From Cohnella pontilimi (lineage in GTDB: Bacteria; Bacillota; Bacilli; Paenibacillales; Paenibacillaceae): a stretch of DNA of 64,000 nucleotides. Both the position numbers and the translations under genes were made by a program. Below the pieces are notes generated by a model. The model saw nothing but the letters and a program-made list of their open reading frames with translations, did no database searches and had not been told where the DNA came from. Below, one piece after another: positions 61,824 through 64,000 of the stretch; within the stretch, counting starts at the first letter, position 1, and every line of letters begins with the position of its first letter. Where the stretch lies: NCBI RefSeq assembly GCF_005049045.1, contig NZ_SUPK01000005.1, forward strand, positions 248,001 through 312,000, read 5' to 3'.

Positions 61824-62744
61824 ATGGTTGGCCGCGTTACTCAAGGCACGTTAACATCTCAGCTTCTACGGAACATCAACACGAATCTAAGCAGATCATC
61901 AGAATTGCAAGAGAAACTGTCGACGGGACGCAATCTCAATCGCCCTTCCGACGATCCCGTAGGGATTACTTATGCTCTTCGTTACCGCAGTGAATTGTCG
62001 ATCAACGAGCGTTTTCAATCGAATGTGGATTCTGCGACTTCCTTTCTCGAATTCAACGATACGCTGATGTCCCAGATCAGCGATGTTTTGAAACGCGCCA
62101 AGGAACTCGCAGTACAGGGTTCAACCGGAACCAATCCCGACGTCGCGCTCGAAAACATTTCAAAAGAGATGCAGCAGTTGAAACAACAGCTGGTGGATAT
62201 CTCGAACAGCCAGCTGAAAGGGAAATATGTGTTTAACGGTCAATTCACAGATAAGCCGCCTTTCGATCCGACCAATCCGATAGCTTCCATCACCGACAAT
62301 GGTAATCTGGATTACATTATCAACTCAGGCATTACCATGACCGTTAATTTAAGCGGTAACGAGGTGTTCGGCTATCCGCCTCCAGGTATACCTGCACCCA
62401 AAAACGAGAGTGACAATGCATTCGTCGTTCTTGATAACTTAATTGCCAATTTACAAGCGCCTAACTATGCAGGTGTACGTGCACAAATTCCATTGCTTGA
62501 GTCCAGATTGGATAAAGTGTTGACTCAGCAGGCGGAAGTTGGAGCTAGAACGAACCGGCTGCAGTTAGTCGAGGGCCGATTGAAGGATTTAAGCATTAAC
62601 TTGGAATCTCTGCAATCCAAGACCGAAGATGCGGATTTTGAACAATTGATCATCCAATCCAAAGTGAACGAAAGTGTTTATCAAGCATCACTAGCTGTGG
62701 GTTCCAAAATTATCGCGCCGACACTGGTTGATTTCCTGAGATAA
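61824..62744 (+). CDS. flgL: Flagellar hook-associated protein 3 FlgL
   Basis: FlgL is the second junction protein, flagellin-like at both ends: RVTQGTLTSQLLRNINTNLS, LQEKLSTGRNLNRPSDDPVG at the N-terminus, and LQSKTEDADFEQLIIQSKVN with SVYQASLAVGSKIIAPTLVD at the C-terminus. It has 306 residues. ATG 61824 lies six bases after AGGGGAG; TTG 61800 upstream is less likely. Confidence 0.95.
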   Translation: MVGRVTQGTLTSQLLRNINTNLSRSSELQEKLSTGRNLNRPSDDPVGITYALRYRSELSINERFQSNVDSATSFLEFNDTLMSQISDVLKRAKELAVQGSTGTNPDVALENISKEMQQLKQQLVDISNSQLKGKYVFNGQFTDKPPFDPTNPIASITDNGNLDYIINSGITMTVNLSGNEVFGYPPPGIPAPKNESDNAFVVLDNLIANLQAPNYAGVRAQIPLLESRLDKVLTQQAEVGARTNRLQLVEGRLKDLSINLESLQSKTEDADFEQLIIQSKVNESVYQASLAVGSKIIAPTLVDFLR

Positions 62745-62765
62745 CAGGCGTGAGGTGAATCGGCT

Positions 62766-63332
62766 ATGATTTCTCAAATATCCATCCATTCGCAAAGAGG
62801 AATGATCGGCATTGAGTCACAGCCGGGACGTTACGAGATCACAAGTAAGCCGGCAGAAATTCGTGCCGAAACCCACCCGCCGGTCATGACCGCGGATAAC
62901 GGACCTGGTGAACTCGTCATCGATCAGAGCCGAACATGGGACGCATTGAACGGCGGAAAGCCGGAGGCATTCAACCAACGGTATTATTCGCAATTTAAAA
63001 ACATTGGGTACCAGAATATCGAGAATATTGTCGAAAAAGGTAATCGAATGGGCGATCTGAGAGTGAAGGGGAATCCAATTGCGCAAATTGCCCTTGAGGA
63101 ATACGTCAAAGGTCCACCCGCTTTGCAAATATTCGGTTTCGCTTCACCCGACAATGTCGACATCAGCTTTATTCCAAGAAAATTAAACTTGCAGGTCGAG
63201 CCGGGAAGCATTCGTGTGGATATCCAGACCCATTCTCCGGACATCCAATTTCAGAGAGGCGCAGTGAAGGTTTACATGGCGCAGTATCCCAGCGTGACCA
63301 TTACGCCCCCTACCATTGATATCATGACGTGA
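62766..63332 (+). CDS. yviE: YviE-like DUF6470 protein
   Basis: A 188-residue protein of unknown function at the conserved place between flgL and fliW. It begins ISQISIHSQRGMIGIESQPG and contains the ALEEYVKGPPALQIFGFAS stretch, then a hydrophilic beta region with SIRVDIQTHSPDIQF. No enzyme motif, signal peptide or membrane segment. GTGAGGTGAA precedes the ATG. Confidence 0.85.
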   Translation: MISQISIHSQRGMIGIESQPGRYEITSKPAEIRAETHPPVMTADNGPGELVIDQSRTWDALNGGKPEAFNQRYYSQFKNIGYQNIENIVEKGNRMGDLRVKGNPIAQIALEEYVKGPPALQIFGFASPDNVDISFIPRKLNLQVEPGSIRVDIQTHSPDIQFQRGAVKVYMAQYPSVTITPPTIDIMT

Positions 63333-63335
63333 GTT

Positions 63336-63376
63336 TTAATAGCTATAGGCGAGTATGTGCGCTCTATAGCTATTAA
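63336..63376. repeat. Perfect 13-bp inverted repeat between yviE and fliW
   Basis: TTAATAGCTATAG (63336-63348) and CTATAGCTATTAA (63364-63376) around a 15-base loop. AT-rich, with only a short T tract, so it is a weak terminator, an RNA stem in the fliW leader, or a protein site. Confidence 0.7.
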
Positions 63377-63402
63377 TATTTACACCTGCTGGAGGAGATC
63401 TC

Positions 63403-63840
63403 ATGAAGTTCAATACCGTACGATTCGGTGAAATAGAAGTTCTAGACGAACAAATTTTCCATTTCAACAAAGGCATTCCCGGATACGAACAACTGCAATT
63501 GTACACGCTTATAACGGTTGATGAACATGCGCCATTTGCTTATCTGCAGTCGGTTGAAGATGGAAATTTGGCCTTTATCGTCATCGATCCTTTTGAATTT
63601 TTTTCGGATTACGAATTTGAACTGCCGGAAGCTGCGAAGGAAGAATTGAAACTTGAGTCTCCGGAGCATGCCGCCGTGCGCACAATTGTAGCCATTAAAG
63701 ATAAATTGGAACAAGCGACGACAAATCTGGTTGCGCCAATCGTGATCAATCGTTCCAATCGAAGAGGAAAACAAGTTGTACTGGCTAAATCAAGCTATAC
63801 CACCAGGTGCCGGTTGTTTGCGGATGATACGGTGAAATAG
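63403..63840 (+). CDS. fliW: Flagellar assembly factor FliW
   Basis: FliW binds flagellin or CsrA and by this partner switch sets flagellin translation. The 145-residue protein has LDEQIFHFNKGIPGYEQLQL, DEHAPFAYLQSVEDGNLAFI and the late NLVAPIVINRSNRRGKQVVL motif. GGAGGAG lies before the ATG. It is followed 16 bases later by csrA, the usual pair. Confidence 0.96.
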   Translation: MKFNTVRFGEIEVLDEQIFHFNKGIPGYEQLQLYTLITVDEHAPFAYLQSVEDGNLAFIVIDPFEFFSDYEFELPEAAKEELKLESPEHAAVRTIVAIKDKLEQATTNLVAPIVINRSNRRGKQVVLAKSSYTTRCRLFADDTVK

Positions 63841-63856
63841 AAAGGAAGGATCGAAA

Positions 63857-64000
63857 TTGCTGGTACTTTCTCGAAAAATAGGCGAAGCCGTTGTCATCCA
63901 GGGCCAAATAGAGATCACCATTCTTGCAGTCGACGGCGAAACCGTAAAGGTAGGCATTAGTGCGCCGCGGGATATTGAAGTCTTGCGGAAAGAGCTGATC
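63857..64000 (+). CDS. csrA: Carbon storage regulator CsrA, N-terminal part
   Basis: CsrA is a small dimeric RNA-binding protein that represses flagellin mRNA translation. The first 48 residues are visible, starting LVLSRKIGEAVVIQGQIEIT and running to VGISAPRDIEVLRKELI; the rest is cut by the window edge. It starts with TTG at 63857, after AAGGAAGG. The RNA-binding N-terminal strand (LVLSRK) is intact. Confidence 0.95.
   Translation, partial: MLVLSRKIGEAVVIQGQIEITILAVDGETVKVGISAPRDIEVLRKELI

Overview
The window comes from an endospore-forming, flagellated, S-layer-bearing member of the Bacillota, most likely Paenibacillaceae (Paenibacillus/Cohnella type). The evidence is spoIID, spoIIQ, spoIIID and an alpha/beta SASP; a Bacillus-like mbl-flhO-flhP order; a csaB-tagA-tagO secondary cell wall polymer (SCWP) set beside SLH-domain proteins; and the B. 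subtilis-like order degS-degU ... comFA-comFC-yvyF-flgM-flgN-flgK-flgL-yviE-fliW-csrA. Both window edges cut genes (nuoN on the left, csrA on the right). Almost all genes lie on the + strand.

Layout. 1-2.6 kb: end of nuoN, a gene-free stretch of about 1.3 kb, and ywzB (DUF1146). 2.9-6.4 kb: murA, then an island that splits the usual murA-spoIID neighbourhood. The island is a 52-bp tandem array of about 15 units, a minus-strand PD-(D/E)XK nuclease with a winged-helix tail, and a second 52-bp array of related but inverted sequence. 6.4-13.1 kb: sporulation and cell-shape genes (spoIID, spoIIQ with a good SigF promoter, a degenerate HD-GYP protein, spoIIID, mbl) running into flhO-flhP. 13.2-16.5 kb: small EpuA-like protein, a CDP-alcohol phosphatidyltransferase, fabZ and phosphoglucomutase. 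16.8-22.1 kb: DUF5693 membrane protein, csaB, tagA/wecG and tagO, which together would make and pyruvylate the SCWP that SLH domains bind. 22.3-44.4 kb: cell-surface region with three SLH proteins (one probably the main S-layer protein), two unrecognised secreted proteins, a GT-C glycosyltransferase, a lipoprotein and a phosphodiester glycosidase. A SASP and metK lie among them; metK has a compact attenuator-like leader.

44.6-46.5 kb: degS-degU. 46.8-55.3 kb: an unusual signalling block inserted between degU and comFA. It holds a KaiC-like two-domain ATPase, two paralogous small winged-helix-like proteins each overlapping a different downstream gene, a PocR/GAF-LuxR regulator, an EAL protein, a FapA-type protein, a PAS-PAS-GGDEF cyclase and a PilZ receptor. 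I consider this the best candidate for an undescribed system, possibly ATP-gated control of cyclic di-GMP output. 55.4-64 kb: an unrecognised membrane-anchored protein, comFA, comFC and the late flagellar operon with a SigD-type promoter before flgM, ending in fliW-csrA, the partner-switch pair that controls flagellin translation.

A second theme is intergenic DNA with a period of about 51-52 bp, close to five helical turns. It appears at 4.3-5.1, 6.0-6.3, 16.5, 40.4-40.6 and 41.3-41.5 kb with at least three unrelated core sequences. Gene names come from recognised motifs and gene order; no database search was possible.
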